Shown: positions 13,626 to 22,943, counted from the first letter of the stretch. The stretch is DNA of 23,827 bases from a virus (IMGVR_UViG_3300006923_000127:1-23827), one strand, 5' to 3'. Numbers and translations: made by a program. The notes: generated by a model from the letters alone, not told the origin.

Positions 13626-14321
13626 ATGAATGTAACTGATTTAAAAGCAGATGTAGACTTTTTGTGCGGTTCTACCTCTGCAACATACCCAGATGCAGAT
13701 AAGATTAGAAACATTAATATTGCTTACCAAGATGTAGCCCGAACTATTTGGGAATCTGCTGACGGTTGGCAATATGACGATTCTAATGCAACAACCTTAC
13801 CAATCGCTAAGGCTAATATGGTGCATACCCAGCAGGATTACTCTATACCTTCTACAGCTCAGAGAATACAGCGTGTAGAGGTTAAAGATTCCGCAGGTAA
13901 TTTTAAGAAGCTAAAGCAGGTTGATATACACGATGTAACTATCGCTATGGGTGAATTTAATGAGACACCAGGACTACCAGTCTATTACGATGTGGTTGGC
14001 CGTTCTTTGATGTTATATCCGACACCAGCATCAGGGAGTGTAACTTTATCAGCAGGTTTGCAGTTGTACTTTGATAGGGATATTGAGGACTTTGCAGTAT
14101 CAGCTTCAACTGAAACACCAGGGTTTGCAAAACCATTCCACAGATTACTTTCTTATGCAGCTTCAATAGATTTTGTACGAGATGACAATGAAAAGAGAGT
14201 ATTGGCAGAACAGAAGAAACGACTATCTGATGGTCTTACAAGATTCTATGGAAAGCGTAACGTAGAGTACAAATCAACGATTAAGCCTGCTGGTAAGAAG
14301 AGGTGGCGACAATACTTGTAA
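13626..14321 (+). CDS. Putative head-tail adaptor (neck) protein
   Basis: The 231-aa protein has the look of podovirus adaptor/connector proteins that sit below the portal. An N-terminal helical segment, YPDADKIRNINIAYQDV, is followed by WESADGWQYDDSNATTLP. A central beta-rich part includes QDYSIPSTAQRIQRVEV, VYYDVVGRSLMLYPTPASG and SVTLSAGLQLYFDRDI. A C-terminal helical part has PFHRLLSYAASIDFVRDDNE, and the tail is basic (KPAGKKRWRQYL). It starts the tail module after a strong extended -10 promoter and is followed at 2 nt by a small gene. Assigned from pattern and position; a profile search against SU10-like adaptor proteins would settle it. Confidence 0.65.
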   Translation: MNVTDLKADVDFLCGSTSATYPDADKIRNINIAYQDVARTIWESADGWQYDDSNATTLPIAKANMVHTQQDYSIPSTAQRIQRVEVKDSAGNFKKLKQVDIHDVTIAMGEFNETPGLPVYYDVVGRSLMLYPTPASGSVTLSAGLQLYFDRDIEDFAVSASTETPGFAKPFHRLLSYAASIDFVRDDNEKRVLAEQKKRLSDGLTRFYGKRNVEYKSTIKPAGKKRWRQYL

Positions 14322-14323
14322 TT

Positions 14324-14584
14324 ATGACAAGCTGGAACGAACAAACAAAAAATAGTACGTCATTCACAAACTGCGAATTAGACAGTCAGACACTCTGGAG
14401 TGACCCGCAAACAACATGGGCTGACTCAGGAGCGTTCTGGGCAGGAGGTATCTCTTGGATTGATACAGGTAAGAGCTTACAGTTATTAATGATAGATGAT
14501 ACATATTTATTTGAAATAGATTCACTTGGTCACAATCTAATCATTGACGATGCAAGTGCATGGACTAACAGAATTAAAAATTAA
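14324..14584 (+). CDS. Small Trp-rich tail-module protein (86 aa)
   Basis: Starting at ATG 14324, 2 nt after the previous stop, the 86-aa protein is rich in Trp, Ser and Thr (TLWSDPQTTWADSGAFWAGG) with a beta-rich C-terminus (SLQLLMIDDTYLFEIDSLGH). A GTG-initiated extension from 14303 would only add residues overlapping the adaptor gene. Its place between adaptor and fibre genes suggests a small virion component, perhaps part of the neck or a fibre-attachment protein. No recognised family. Confidence 0.65.
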   Translation: MTSWNEQTKNSTSFTNCELDSQTLWSDPQTTWADSGAFWAGGISWIDTGKSLQLLMIDDTYLFEIDSLGHNLIIDDASAWTNRIKN

Positions 14585-14586
14585 TT

Positions 14587-15645
14587 ATGGCTACAAATTT
14601 CCCAACAGGATTACAGGACTTAGACCCAACTCGTGGTACAGATAACGAGAGGCTTGATAGTCCCAATCATGCAACACACCATGAAACAGAAGATGATACT
14701 ATTGAAGCCTTGCAAGCCAAGGTGGGTATTGATAGTTCCGCAGATACTACTTCCTTAGACTATAAATTGAAAGATTCTGGTTCTATAGACCCAGGACACA
14801 AGCACACACCATCCACATCACTAAACACCAGTGGTACTCCAGGGGCGGGTACTTTTTTAAGAGGAGATGATTACTGGTCTACAGCACTTATCACAGATGT
14901 TCAAATTTTCACTTCTGGTGGTACTTGGACTAAACCAGCAGATGCGGAAACTGTAACCCTTATTGCTATTGGAGGTGGTGGAGGTGGTGCTAGACCAACT
15001 AATGTTGGTAATACTACCTATGGTATAGGAGGAGGTGGTGGTGGCGGGGGAGGTCTTTCAATACTGACACTAAATGCTGATATTGCTGGTGCTACTGAGA
15101 CAGTAACCTTGGGTTCAGGTGGTAGTGGAGGGACTACAAATGGAGATGCTGGTGATGCTGGTGGCGACACATCATTCGGGTCTTTGGTCTATGCTCGTGG
15201 CGGAGGAGGCGGAAGTGGTAGAACTGCTGGGGCTGGAGGGGTTGGTCTATATACTGGTGGAACTGGTGGAACTGGTGCGACTATGGGTGCGGATGATGCT
15301 GTTGCTGCAGTAGACACATTGTTTGCCCCTGCGGGTGGTGGAGCAGGAACTTCACAAAATAATCATAATAATGCAGATGGTGCAGATATATCTGGCCCTA
15401 TAGAGAGGGCGGGTGGAACATCCAGTGGGGATGCAGGTGAGAGTTCAGCTGCCAATGATGCCAATGGTGGTGGTGGAGGTGCTGGAGGAACTGGGGGTGT
15501 TGGAGGAGCACCAGATGGCTCTGCAGGAGGTGCTGGAGGTAACTATGGAGCTGGCGGGGGAGGAGGAGGAGGTTGTGGTACGGACGGTACTTCGGGCAAC
15601 GGTGGAGATGGAGCCGATGGTATCTTGATTGTAATTACAAACTAA
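14587..15645 (+). CDS. Glycine-rich tail fibre/adhesin 1
   Basis: The 352-aa protein has a phage-fibre N-terminus: the segment LDSPNHATHHETEDDTIEAL leads into QAKVGIDSSADTTSLDYKL, a common attachment module in tail fibres. The linker GHKHTPSTSLNTSGTPGAGT follows. From residue about 120 a beta strand pair (GTWTKPADAETVTLIAIGGG) opens a long glycine-rich domain, with runs of up to nine Gly, that ends DGADGILIVITN. Polyglycine-II sandwich packing is known for the receptor-binding gp38 adhesins of T-even phages such as S16, so this domain is a candidate receptor-binding tip. Its C-terminal part resembles that of the next gene. Confidence 0.75.
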   Translation: MATNFPTGLQDLDPTRGTDNERLDSPNHATHHETEDDTIEALQAKVGIDSSADTTSLDYKLKDSGSIDPGHKHTPSTSLNTSGTPGAGTFLRGDDYWSTALITDVQIFTSGGTWTKPADAETVTLIAIGGGGGGARPTNVGNTTYGIGGGGGGGGGLSILTLNADIAGATETVTLGSGGSGGTTNGDAGDAGGDTSFGSLVYARGGGGGSGRTAGAGGVGLYTGGTGGTGATMGADDAVAAVDTLFAPAGGGAGTSQNNHNNADGADISGPIERAGGTSSGDAGESSAANDANGGGGGAGGTGGVGGAPDGSAGGAGGNYGAGGGGGGGCGTDGTSGNGGDGADGILIVITN

Positions 15646-15654
15646 GAATTAAAC

Positions 15655-16641
15655 ATGGCTTACGATTCAAATAAAAAAGGAACAGAATTAGACGCATTAA
15701 CATCCTTAGATGATGGAGATGTTATTATCGTCTCTGACTTAGATGATTCTGGTAGAGCAAAGAAGATTACAGCAGGAAATTTAGCTGATGACCTATTTGC
15801 TGACACAACAGCACTAGACTCTGCTGGTATTTATCGTACTGGTAGCACAGATGTGGCTGTGGCAGATGGTGGTACTAATATATCTTCTTATACAAAAGGG
15901 GACATCTTAGTAGCAACTGGAGCTACTACTCTAGCTAAGTTAGGGGTTGGTGCCAACGACACGGTGCTGAAAGCCGATAGTGGAGAATCTTCTGGAGTAA
16001 AATGGGCAGGAGCAGCTAATACTCCAACGGTTGTTGTTTATGAAGTTGGAGATTCCCCTGCCACATGGACAAAGGCGGATTACTCAGGTTTGGTCTATGT
16101 AGAAACAGAGGTAGTTGGTGGAGGGGGTGGTGGTGGTGGTAATAACGATGATAACGCTGGTTCTGGTGGGGGTGGTGCTGGTGGTTATTCTAAAAAAACT
16201 ATCGCCGTGGCCGACCTGGGAGCAACTGAGACTGTTACTGTTGGGGCGGCTGGAACTGCTGGGATTAGTAGTGGTGGTGCTGGTGGAGTGGGAGGGACAT
16301 CATCTTTTGGTTCCCACGCATCTGCCACTGGTGGTGCTGGTGGAGCAGAAGCGGGGGACGGAGGTGTTGGTGGGATTGGCTCTAGCGGAGATTTGAATAT
16401 TGATGGTGGAGACGGCGGGCCTACTGAGTATGGTTATTCTGGCTCTGAAACAATCGGTCGTGGTGGAGAGGGAGGTAAATCACAACTAAGTGGACAAACA
16501 AGAAGAAATTTGTCTGGGGCTGGTGAGACGGGTTCTTCTTATGGTGGTGGTGGTTCTGGAGCAAAAGCCCCTAACGGTTCTGGTGCAACGGCTGGAGGTG
16601 CTGGGGCAGCAGGAGTGGTTGTCGTAACTATGTATACATAA
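15655..16641 (+). CDS. Glycine-rich tail fibre/adhesin 2
   Basis: The 328-aa protein begins with MAYDSNKKGTELDALTSLDD and the D-I-I-V-S-D repeat typical of phage fibre N-termini. GGTNISSYTKGDILVATGAT then ANDTVLKADSGE follow, the classic fibre-shaft repeat. From residue about 153 comes a glycine-rich domain (EVVGGGGGGGGNNDDNAGSG) with several GGAGG repeats, ending GAAGVVVVTMYT. It parallels the preceding gene in having a non-homologous N-terminal part and a shared style of glycine-rich C-terminus, suggesting duplication of the tip domain or exchange of adhesin modules. The stop overlaps the start of the next gene by one base. Confidence 0.75.
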   Translation: MAYDSNKKGTELDALTSLDDGDVIIVSDLDDSGRAKKITAGNLADDLFADTTALDSAGIYRTGSTDVAVADGGTNISSYTKGDILVATGATTLAKLGVGANDTVLKADSGESSGVKWAGAANTPTVVVYEVGDSPATWTKADYSGLVYVETEVVGGGGGGGGNNDDNAGSGGGGAGGYSKKTIAVADLGATETVTVGAAGTAGISSGGAGGVGGTSSFGSHASATGGAGGAEAGDGGVGGIGSSGDLNIDGGDGGPTEYGYSGSETIGRGGEGGKSQLSGQTRRNLSGAGETGSSYGGGGSGAKAPNGSGATAGGAGAAGVVVVTMYT

Positions 16642-18086
16642 TGCGATTTCAAATAATACAAAACAATCTTGCTTTAGGAGGCTTCGCACCAGCGTGGTAT
16701 AACGAAACATATCCATCCTACGGTAATAAGAACAATGCAGGAGACATGACTAATATAGACATGACTAATGCTGGATATATCTGTCAGGGGCCTGGTCTAG
16801 CCACTCTTACCGATGGAGACCAAGACGGAGCAGTTACTACCCTAATCAAGGGAGCAGAAGACCGTTCTATTACATCTGACACTACTTACGGTGTTGGAGG
16901 TAATCAGTTATATCAAATCAGCTCTACTGCTGTAGCTAATGCAGGTATTTGGCCTCACACGATAGATAAAGCTGCTGTAACAGGAGAATTGGGAGAGGAT
17001 GTTGCTTACTATCAAGGTAAAATATACTACTCATACAATCACTCTAGTTCTGCTGGAGATATAGGACAATACGACCTAGCTACTACATTTGATGATGACT
17101 GGGGTTCAACCTCTCCATCTGGTGCTACGGCTCTAGGAGATAATCCTCATCCAATGGTAGTTGGAGGTGCTGATGACATCCTCTACATTGCAGATGGACA
17201 GTATGTGGCCTCTTATGATGGTACAAACTACGTATCTCAAGCTATTGACCTACCAGCTAATAATGTAATTACATCACTTGCGTGGTCATCAGACCGTCTG
17301 TGGATGGCAGCTAATAGTCCTGACCTTACAGGTTCTAATAAGAACTCAGCCTCTATCTTTATCTGGGATGGTACAACCAACCAATTTGAATCAGAGATTA
17401 GAGTTATGGGACGAGTTGGAGGACTCCATGTTAAGAACGGAGTTGTGTTTGTATTCTTCCAAGACATTACATCTACTGGTGGATATAAGCTGGGTTACGT
17501 TAATGGTTCTGGCATTACAGAATTAGCTAACTTTACAGGTTCTCTTCCTGAGTTCCATCAGATTTCAGATTATAAAGACTTTATTATTTGGAACTCTAGT
17601 GGAGAAATCTGGGCTTATGGGTCTGGAGATAGAGACTTACCAGCTAGACTATTCCAGATTGCAGATGGAGGACATGCCACTGGAGGTGCTCTATTCTGCC
17701 CATTTGGGACTCCTATGACAGCATCATGGGATGATAGTACCAATTATAAATTAGCTAAGTTCTCTGGTTATGACGTGAACTCTGATTGGAAAGGAATGAC
17801 ATTTGATATTACAGCCAATCAATTAGTATCTTCGTTGAACTTTATGGTGATTACCTTTGAAGCATTAGCAACAGGAGCTAGAGTTGATTGGAGTATCAAG
17901 AATAACAAAGGAACAACGTTAATAAACGACAACATTTCGTTTGGTAAACTTGGTGCTGCAACCAGCATCCGAGTCCCTCTGAATGACCTAGTTACTGAGA
18001 ACTTTAGATTAGAGCTAGATTACTCTAATGGAGATACAACCAACACGGTAAAGATTAAGACAATTAAAATTTATGGAACCAACTAA
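16641..18086 (+). CDS. Beta-propeller-like tail protein (candidate nozzle/tail hub)
   Basis: The 481-aa protein begins MRFQIIQNNLALGGFAPAWY and contains blade-like repeats: TTYGVGGNQLYQIS, EDVAYYQGKIYYSYNHS, DDILYIADGQYVASYDGTNY, LAWSSDRLWMAANS, LHVKNGVVFVFFQDITSTGG and FIIWNSSGEIWAYGSGDRDL. Each has the strand-turn-strand rhythm with G/D turns of a beta-propeller. The last third (about 375-481) is a separate beta-sandwich domain. Podovirus tail nozzle proteins (T7 gp12, P22 gp10) contain propellers and follow the adaptor in the tail. This makes a nozzle or hub the best guess, though enrichment for fibre-like neighbours leaves a receptor-binding role open. The start overlaps the previous stop (TAATG). 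Confidence 0.6.
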   Translation: MRFQIIQNNLALGGFAPAWYNETYPSYGNKNNAGDMTNIDMTNAGYICQGPGLATLTDGDQDGAVTTLIKGAEDRSITSDTTYGVGGNQLYQISSTAVANAGIWPHTIDKAAVTGELGEDVAYYQGKIYYSYNHSSSAGDIGQYDLATTFDDDWGSTSPSGATALGDNPHPMVVGGADDILYIADGQYVASYDGTNYVSQAIDLPANNVITSLAWSSDRLWMAANSPDLTGSNKNSASIFIWDGTTNQFESEIRVMGRVGGLHVKNGVVFVFFQDITSTGGYKLGYVNGSGITELANFTGSLPEFHQISDYKDFIIWNSSGEIWAYGSGDRDLPARLFQIADGGHATGGALFCPFGTPMTASWDDSTNYKLAKFSGYDVNSDWKGMTFDITANQLVSSLNFMVITFEALATGARVDWSIKNNKGTTLINDNISFGKLGAATSIRVPLNDLVTENFRLELDYSNGDTTNTVKIKTIKIYGTN

Positions 18087-18459
18087 TCAACCAGAAGGAA
18101 TAGAACCAATCCAAGAAAAGGGAGATGTAGCTCCTGAGGGTTTTGAGGCTAAATCATGGAATGATACGGTCAAGATTAATAAGGAATACTTCAGGAGTCG
18201 TGGTTCAAATGTAGCCTCTAACGTAGCGATTGAAACCGAGGCAGATACCGCTGGTTCTCCTGGTTCTACTATCTCAGTAGCACAGGGAGGTACTGGAGCA
18301 ACGACCCTAACAGGTATACTTAAAGGTAATGGTACGAGTGCCGTTACGACAGTTGCACCCTTAGCAGGAACAAAGGTTTATTACGTTGCAGATTCATCAG
18401 GAGGAGCTGTAACAAGGAAACTCACATTTACTGACGGAATACTTACAAGTGAAACTTAA
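18073..18459 (+). CDS. Small fibre-like protein (128 aa)
   Basis: The 128-aa protein overlaps the preceding gene by 14 nt. Its centre carries the recurrent phage fibre repeat VAQGGTGATTLTGILKGNGT followed by SAVTTVAPLAGTKVYYVADS. The N-terminus (EPTNQPEGIEPIQEKGDVAP) is disordered and probably binds another virion protein. It may be a short fibre, a fibre chaperone-like tip, or an adaptor for a larger fibre. The similarity in repeat style to the genes at 15655 and 22964 points to shared modular origin. Confidence 0.65.
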   Translation: MEPTNQPEGIEPIQEKGDVAPEGFEAKSWNDTVKINKEYFRSRGSNVASNVAIETEADTAGSPGSTISVAQGGTGATTLTGILKGNGTSAVTTVAPLAGTKVYYVADSSGGAVTRKLTFTDGILTSET

Positions 18460-18481
18460 TTATTAATATAACGAATTTATC

Positions 18482-19741
18482 ATGCCTACAACACCAGATG
18501 GAACAGCATTAACTACAGAAAATACTCCAACTCAAGGAGGAGACCAGTCCCTTCAACCAGAGGGAGTAGACCCTACATTTGAAGGATTCATACGACCTTC
18601 AGAGGTCTTTGGTGATAAATCATCTCTGCCTAAAGCAGAGGCTCCTAGTGATGTTTCACAAATAAGTAAGGCTGGTGAAATACAGCTTCCTGGAGGAGAA
18701 CCTGATGTAATATCTGGAACTCCAGCTATTTCCTTTGCTAAAGGTGAAAGTGCTCGTGATGCTGTGACTAAAGCTGAGGAAGATAGTAGGCTTGAAGATA
18801 AAGGTGATGATAAGAAAGGATTCCTACGGACAGTTCTCGGAGGTAGTGATAGATTTGATGATGCAAGGCGAACTACAGAGAGAACAACAGGTGTAGATTT
18901 TGATGAAAACAGGGCAGCTAAAGCCGCAGCATTTGCTCAGATGGAAGCTCTTGCAGGACAGCAAGCTAACCTGATTAAAATTAGGGATGAGCAAGTTGCA
19001 GAAGCAATGGGACGACCAGGTTCTACAATTAACTTTGCTAACAACAGAGTTGCACAGATTCAAAGGAACGCAGCTCCACAAATCAACCAACTAACTGCAA
19101 TGATGAATGTACAAGCTTCTAAGATTGCACAGCTTAACGATGACTTTGGATTAGCGACACAGTTTCTTAATAGTGCTGTACAGGCTGCGACTTCAGAAGA
19201 TAAATTCAAGTTGGATATGTATCAAACATTCCAACAAGACAATCAGTTTGAGATTAGTCGTCTTGATAAGAAAGAACAGGATGCTCTGGATAGAGCTCAT
19301 GACTTTGCTTTGGTGAATTATCGTGAGGCAGTGAAGAACGCTTATGACCAATTTGGAGGTGATGATATGAAGCGTATTACTGACTTCAATGATGCGGCTT
19401 CAGAGTTTGTTGTTGATATGGCAAACTCTGAAGATATGGACTGGGGTACAGCATGGAACGCCATGAGGTCTAGATTCCCAGAGTTCACTAATGAAGATAT
19501 TGATGAGGCTCTGAATAAAGCAGCTAATGTTCCATTTGATGATGGAAGTGGCGGATTTGGTTCTTTCGTAGGAGGAACACTTAATAAACTATTCCCAGTG
19601 AATAGGGAAGAGGGAACATCTACAACGAGAGGGTCATTTGACCGACAAGCTTCTTACGAGAAGTTATTCCCTGGGTTGAAAGATGCAGACCCTCTAGAGG
19701 GAATCAAAGATGCTTATCAAATAGTTAAAGACCAAATATAA
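18482..19741 (+). CDS. Helical virion/ejection-protein candidate (419 aa)
   Basis: The 419-aa protein has a disordered N-terminal third rich in Pro, Gly, Glu and Thr. A long helical region follows from about residue 140 to 290 (RAAKAAAFAQMEALAGQQAN; QINQLTAMMNVQASKIAQLN), with many Gln/Ala and no enzymatic motif. A segment with GWG-type small residues and a short C-terminal helical part follow (KDADPLEGIKDAYQIVKDQI). Such Gln/Ala-rich helices are typical of internal core or ejection proteins of podoviruses, which leave the capsid with the DNA. It is the first of three consecutive large proteins before the last fibre gene. Not assigned to a known family. Confidence 0.5.
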   Translation: MPTTPDGTALTTENTPTQGGDQSLQPEGVDPTFEGFIRPSEVFGDKSSLPKAEAPSDVSQISKAGEIQLPGGEPDVISGTPAISFAKGESARDAVTKAEEDSRLEDKGDDKKGFLRTVLGGSDRFDDARRTTERTTGVDFDENRAAKAAAFAQMEALAGQQANLIKIRDEQVAEAMGRPGSTINFANNRVAQIQRNAAPQINQLTAMMNVQASKIAQLNDDFGLATQFLNSAVQAATSEDKFKLDMYQTFQQDNQFEISRLDKKEQDALDRAHDFALVNYREAVKNAYDQFGGDDMKRITDFNDAASEFVVDMANSEDMDWGTAWNAMRSRFPEFTNEDIDEALNKAANVPFDDGSGGFGSFVGGTLNKLFPVNREEGTSTTRGSFDRQASYEKLFPGLKDADPLEGIKDAYQIVKDQI

Positions 19742-19743
19742 AC

Positions 19744-21219
19744 ATGGCTACAGAAGGTCAATTAAGAAGAATACGGCAAGCAAGGGAGGCTGCTTCTAGG
19801 AGACCACGTACTATTGAAGAGTTTAGTGCAAGGTCAGCTAAGGCTGCTAAATTTTCTGAGTTCAGAAGACAACAAGCCTTCTTTGACGAGGAACAACGAA
19901 AAACTGAGATGACTGAGAGTGCTCTAGAGAGCGTAACCAATATTCTACCTAATTTCTTTAGATTGGTGGCTGATGGATATAGTTCTGCCCCTGACAAATT
20001 TATAGAGAATACAAAGGAAGCAGCTAAAGATTATCAAGAAGGTCGCTGGGTACGGGGAACTCTGAAGGGTGGTCTAAGAAATGCTGGAGATGCAGCAATT
20101 ACATTATTTACTCCATTTACTGCTGCTATTGGAGCAGTATTGCAAGGTTTAGGTGGTCAGAAGCTCGTTGATAAAGCGGGAGAAGTTATTGCAGATAAGT
20201 CTGGTATTACTGATTGGGAAAGATTCCAGCAGTTTGCAATGGAACATCCTAACGCTGGAGAGGACTTTGAAAGAGCATTGATGTTATCAATGTCAGGAGC
20301 TGTTAAAGGAGATATAAATCCTAAACGGATGCAAGCAGAAGCTAAGAAGCTGATTGACCACGTTAAGAACCCTACACCACCTCCTGTACGTTTACCTGTC
20401 CGAAGTGCTCCAGAGTCTAAAATACCAATCAAAAGAGACTTCTCTCAGAGATTTACTCCTGATTCTAAGCTCCCTGTAATTGAATTTGGTGGCAAGGCTA
20501 GACCTAGAGGCAAATTACCTACGATAGAGTTTGGGGATGTAGGCCCTCGTGATTACGCTACAACCCGTATTAAGGTTGGTGAATTTGTTTATGAACCTAT
20601 CGGAGGTGTTAAAGCTCCTCAAATATCTCCTGTCCGTAAAGCTACTGCACCGAAAGTCCCATCACCAGGAGCACCAACACCAAGAGTGCAACCATTAGAG
20701 ATTAGTGCTACTGCTGAGAAGATTGTAGCTGAAGCTCGGAGATTGGGATTGGAAGCCGACATAGCAGGAATACCCAAGGTGAAACAAATAACTCTGATAA
20801 ATGAATCAGCTAAAGCTATTGAGTTCATGAAGAATGAGCCAGCTAAAGCTAAACGTGTTGCTCTTGGACAAGAACCTGCTCCTGCTGGGATTATCTCTCA
20901 GAGGGTATTTATTGAGATGAAGAAGAAGGCCTTCGCTGAGATGGATACGTCATTAATAAATGAACTATCTAGAACTACAGTTGGTACAGAAGCAGGTCAG
21001 GCTCTGGTGTCTCTTAGGGATTCGTTCTTTGAGATAGACCCAGTAAGAATCATCCGAGACCTAAGAAAGAATCGACAGGATGCGGTACAGAAGAAGCTCG
21101 GTAGTAAAACTACTGTTGCTAAAGAGACTTCAAAGATTAAAAAAGAGATTAACAAAGAGATTGCTAAGGAGAACAAGAAAACTACTTGGGAGTCATTTGT
21201 TAAATCTATCCAATGTTAA
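19744..21219 (+). CDS. Putative internal virion protein (491 aa)
   Basis: The 491-aa protein begins with a basic helical stretch (MATEGQLRRIRQAREAASRR), then has a hydrophobic segment near residues 113-138 (DAAITLFTPFTAAIGAVLQG) that could insert in membranes. A Pro-rich linker around 205-330 includes the tandem repeats KLPVIEFGGKARPRG and KLPTIEFGDVGPRD. A helical, lysine-rich C-terminus (KKEINKEIAKENKKTTWESF) ends the protein. The membrane-active segment plus helical regions fit a DNA-ejection protein. It starts 2 nt after the previous gene and its stop codon overlaps a promoter-like box for the next. No enzymatic motif is seen. Confidence 0.5.
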   Translation: MATEGQLRRIRQAREAASRRPRTIEEFSARSAKAAKFSEFRRQQAFFDEEQRKTEMTESALESVTNILPNFFRLVADGYSSAPDKFIENTKEAAKDYQEGRWVRGTLKGGLRNAGDAAITLFTPFTAAIGAVLQGLGGQKLVDKAGEVIADKSGITDWERFQQFAMEHPNAGEDFERALMLSMSGAVKGDINPKRMQAEAKKLIDHVKNPTPPPVRLPVRSAPESKIPIKRDFSQRFTPDSKLPVIEFGGKARPRGKLPTIEFGDVGPRDYATTRIKVGEFVYEPIGGVKAPQISPVRKATAPKVPSPGAPTPRVQPLEISATAEKIVAEARRLGLEADIAGIPKVKQITLINESAKAIEFMKNEPAKAKRVALGQEPAPAGIISQRVFIEMKKKAFAEMDTSLINELSRTTVGTEAGQALVSLRDSFFEIDPVRIIRDLRKNRQDAVQKKLGSKTTVAKETSKIKKEINKEIAKENKKTTWESFVKSIQC

Positions 21220-21222
21220 AAT
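21214..21222 (+). promoter_or_regulatory. Extended -10-like box overlapping a stop codon
   Basis: TGTTAAAAT fits TGnTANAAT and includes the TAA stop of the preceding gene. ATG 21229 follows six bases later, so any transcript from it would be leaderless. The same box-to-start arrangement is seen at 1928 and 7639. AT-rich chance similarity is possible. Confidence 0.3.
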
Positions 21223-21228
21223 AAAATT

Positions 21229-22926
21229 ATGCCATTTTGCTTACCCAAAACAATAGCCGATAAGTTCATCAAAGACCTGCCAAGGGATATTAATACTCTT
21301 GTGGAAAAGACAAGTGCTGAGAGACGTGCAATATTTTCTAAGTCTGTAGGAGAAAGTAATGCTAAGCAAGTTAATGCTCTATTTGAAAGTAAATTATTGC
21401 TGAAGAATCAGCAGAAGGGATTAATTAACTGGGTGGAGAAGGTTGCTAACATGAAACCAGAGGTTAAACGAGACCTGATTAGTAGGGTCAATCGGATGAC
21501 AGAGGCTCTTACTCCTGAGACAAAGGCTATGTTCTTAGAGGATTTGGTGGCTAAGAGACTAGGTTTTGAGGTGACAGTTAATGAAGCTGGAAAGATTGCA
21601 GATTTGGCTAAGACCGTTGAGGCTTACAAGAAGAGAATTACAGATACAATGCCAGACAATCATCCTGTTGTTATTGAGTATGGTATGGCTGCTGAGAAGT
21701 TCCAACAATACACAGCTGAGCTCAAGGTAAGAGCTAAAGAGAAGACTGTTTTTGAGACAATCAAAAGTCCAAGTGAACTTATTAATGAGGTGGGTGGTTC
21801 ATCAAAGGCGGTCAAATCTACATTTGATAACTCGTTTACTGGACGACAAGGATTACCTGTCTTAGCTACAAATCCGACAATCTGGGCAAAGACCTTTCTT
21901 GAATCATGGAAAATTTTTGGTGAAGCATTAATGGGTGGAAATCCTATAGATGGAGTAAGAGGAGCAATTTTGGGTATGAAAAACACAAGGAACGGTAAAA
22001 TTAAAGCTGGCGGATATGACCTCGGGGTAGTTGGGGAAGAGGCCTTTCCAAAAACTAAAATAATACAGGGTATCGAAAGAATACCAATATTAGGTCATCT
22101 TCTAAAAGCGTCTGAACAAGCATACAATGGAGCAGCCTTATTATTACGTGCCAAATTAGCAAATGAGTATATCAGATATGGAGAATCACGAGGAGCTAAT
22201 ATGCTAAATCCAGCAGAGGCTAAACCTCTCGGAGAAATTGCTAACATAATGACAGGTCGTGGTTCATTAGGTAGAGCTGAGGCTGCTGCTGATTTAATAA
22301 ATGTAGGAGTATTCTCCGCTAAGAAACTCAGTGCCGACTTCGGGTTCTTTACGAAACCAATCACGGCCAAAACTAAAATTGCAAAACAACTTGCTATGAA
22401 GAATCTTTTGATTAATGTCGGAGCTTTGGCATCTTTCATATACATTACTAACATAGTTAGACCAGGAACTATCGAACTAGACCCACGAAATGCCAACTTC
22501 GGTAGTATGAAAATAGGAAATTCTAGGGTTGATATTACTGGGGGTAAGAAATCTATGGTTATTTTAGCCTCTCGTTTGTTTCCAACACAACATAAAGGTG
22601 AGTGGGGAGCATGGTATCAAAGTAGTACCTCTGGTAAATGGACTTTCTTATCAGAGCCTAAGTTTGGTCAGATGAGCCGTTGGGACGTAATGCAGTCTTA
22701 TTTTGATGGTAAATTAGCTCCACTTGCAGGTGTTCTTAGAGACAGACTCAAGAATACTATGTTTGATGGTAGTGAAGCTACAGCTAAGGAACTATTAAAG
22801 CAGAACACTTTACCTTTATCAGTAGATACATTTAGGGAACTACAAACTACAGATGGTGCAGGCCCTCTTGGTTTGATAATACTAGAAACACTAGGATTTG
22901 GTGTTACAACATATGGTCGTAAATAA
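21229..22926 (+). CDS. Large virion protein with LPD38-like C-terminal region
   Basis: The 565-aa protein is helical in its first 170 residues (for example SRVNRMTEALTPETKAMFLE). From about residue 196 it shows a pattern that I associate with the phage polyvalent-protein module LPD38: FDNSFTGRQGLPVLATNPTI, then ERIPILGHLLKASEQAYNGA and LLRAKLANEYIRYGES. Later come the RVDITGGKKSMVILASRLFP strand and SRWDVMQSYFDGKLAPLAGV, ending in TLGFGVTTYGRK. A hydrophobic span lies near 389-410 (LLINVGALASFIYITNIV). In larger phages this module sits in huge multi-enzyme injected proteins; here it stands alone. Ejection with DNA is the favoured role. The family call is from memory and needs a profile search. 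Confidence 0.5.
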   Translation: MPFCLPKTIADKFIKDLPRDINTLVEKTSAERRAIFSKSVGESNAKQVNALFESKLLLKNQQKGLINWVEKVANMKPEVKRDLISRVNRMTEALTPETKAMFLEDLVAKRLGFEVTVNEAGKIADLAKTVEAYKKRITDTMPDNHPVVIEYGMAAEKFQQYTAELKVRAKEKTVFETIKSPSELINEVGGSSKAVKSTFDNSFTGRQGLPVLATNPTIWAKTFLESWKIFGEALMGGNPIDGVRGAILGMKNTRNGKIKAGGYDLGVVGEEAFPKTKIIQGIERIPILGHLLKASEQAYNGAALLLRAKLANEYIRYGESRGANMLNPAEAKPLGEIANIMTGRGSLGRAEAAADLINVGVFSAKKLSADFGFFTKPITAKTKIAKQLAMKNLLINVGALASFIYITNIVRPGTIELDPRNANFGSMKIGNSRVDITGGKKSMVILASRLFPTQHKGEWGAWYQSSTSGKWTFLSEPKFGQMSRWDVMQSYFDGKLAPLAGVLRDRLKNTMFDGSEATAKELLKQNTLPLSVDTFRELQTTDGAGPLGLIILETLGFGVTTYGRK

Positions 22927-22943
22927 AGAGTTATAGCCCTAAA

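Noticed and set aside
15119-16396. Plus-strand frames inside the glycine-rich fibre genes (Val/Leu/Glu-rich translations)
   Set aside because: They are alternate-frame readings of GGTGGAGG-type repeats; the glycine frame continues from a clear fibre N-terminus.
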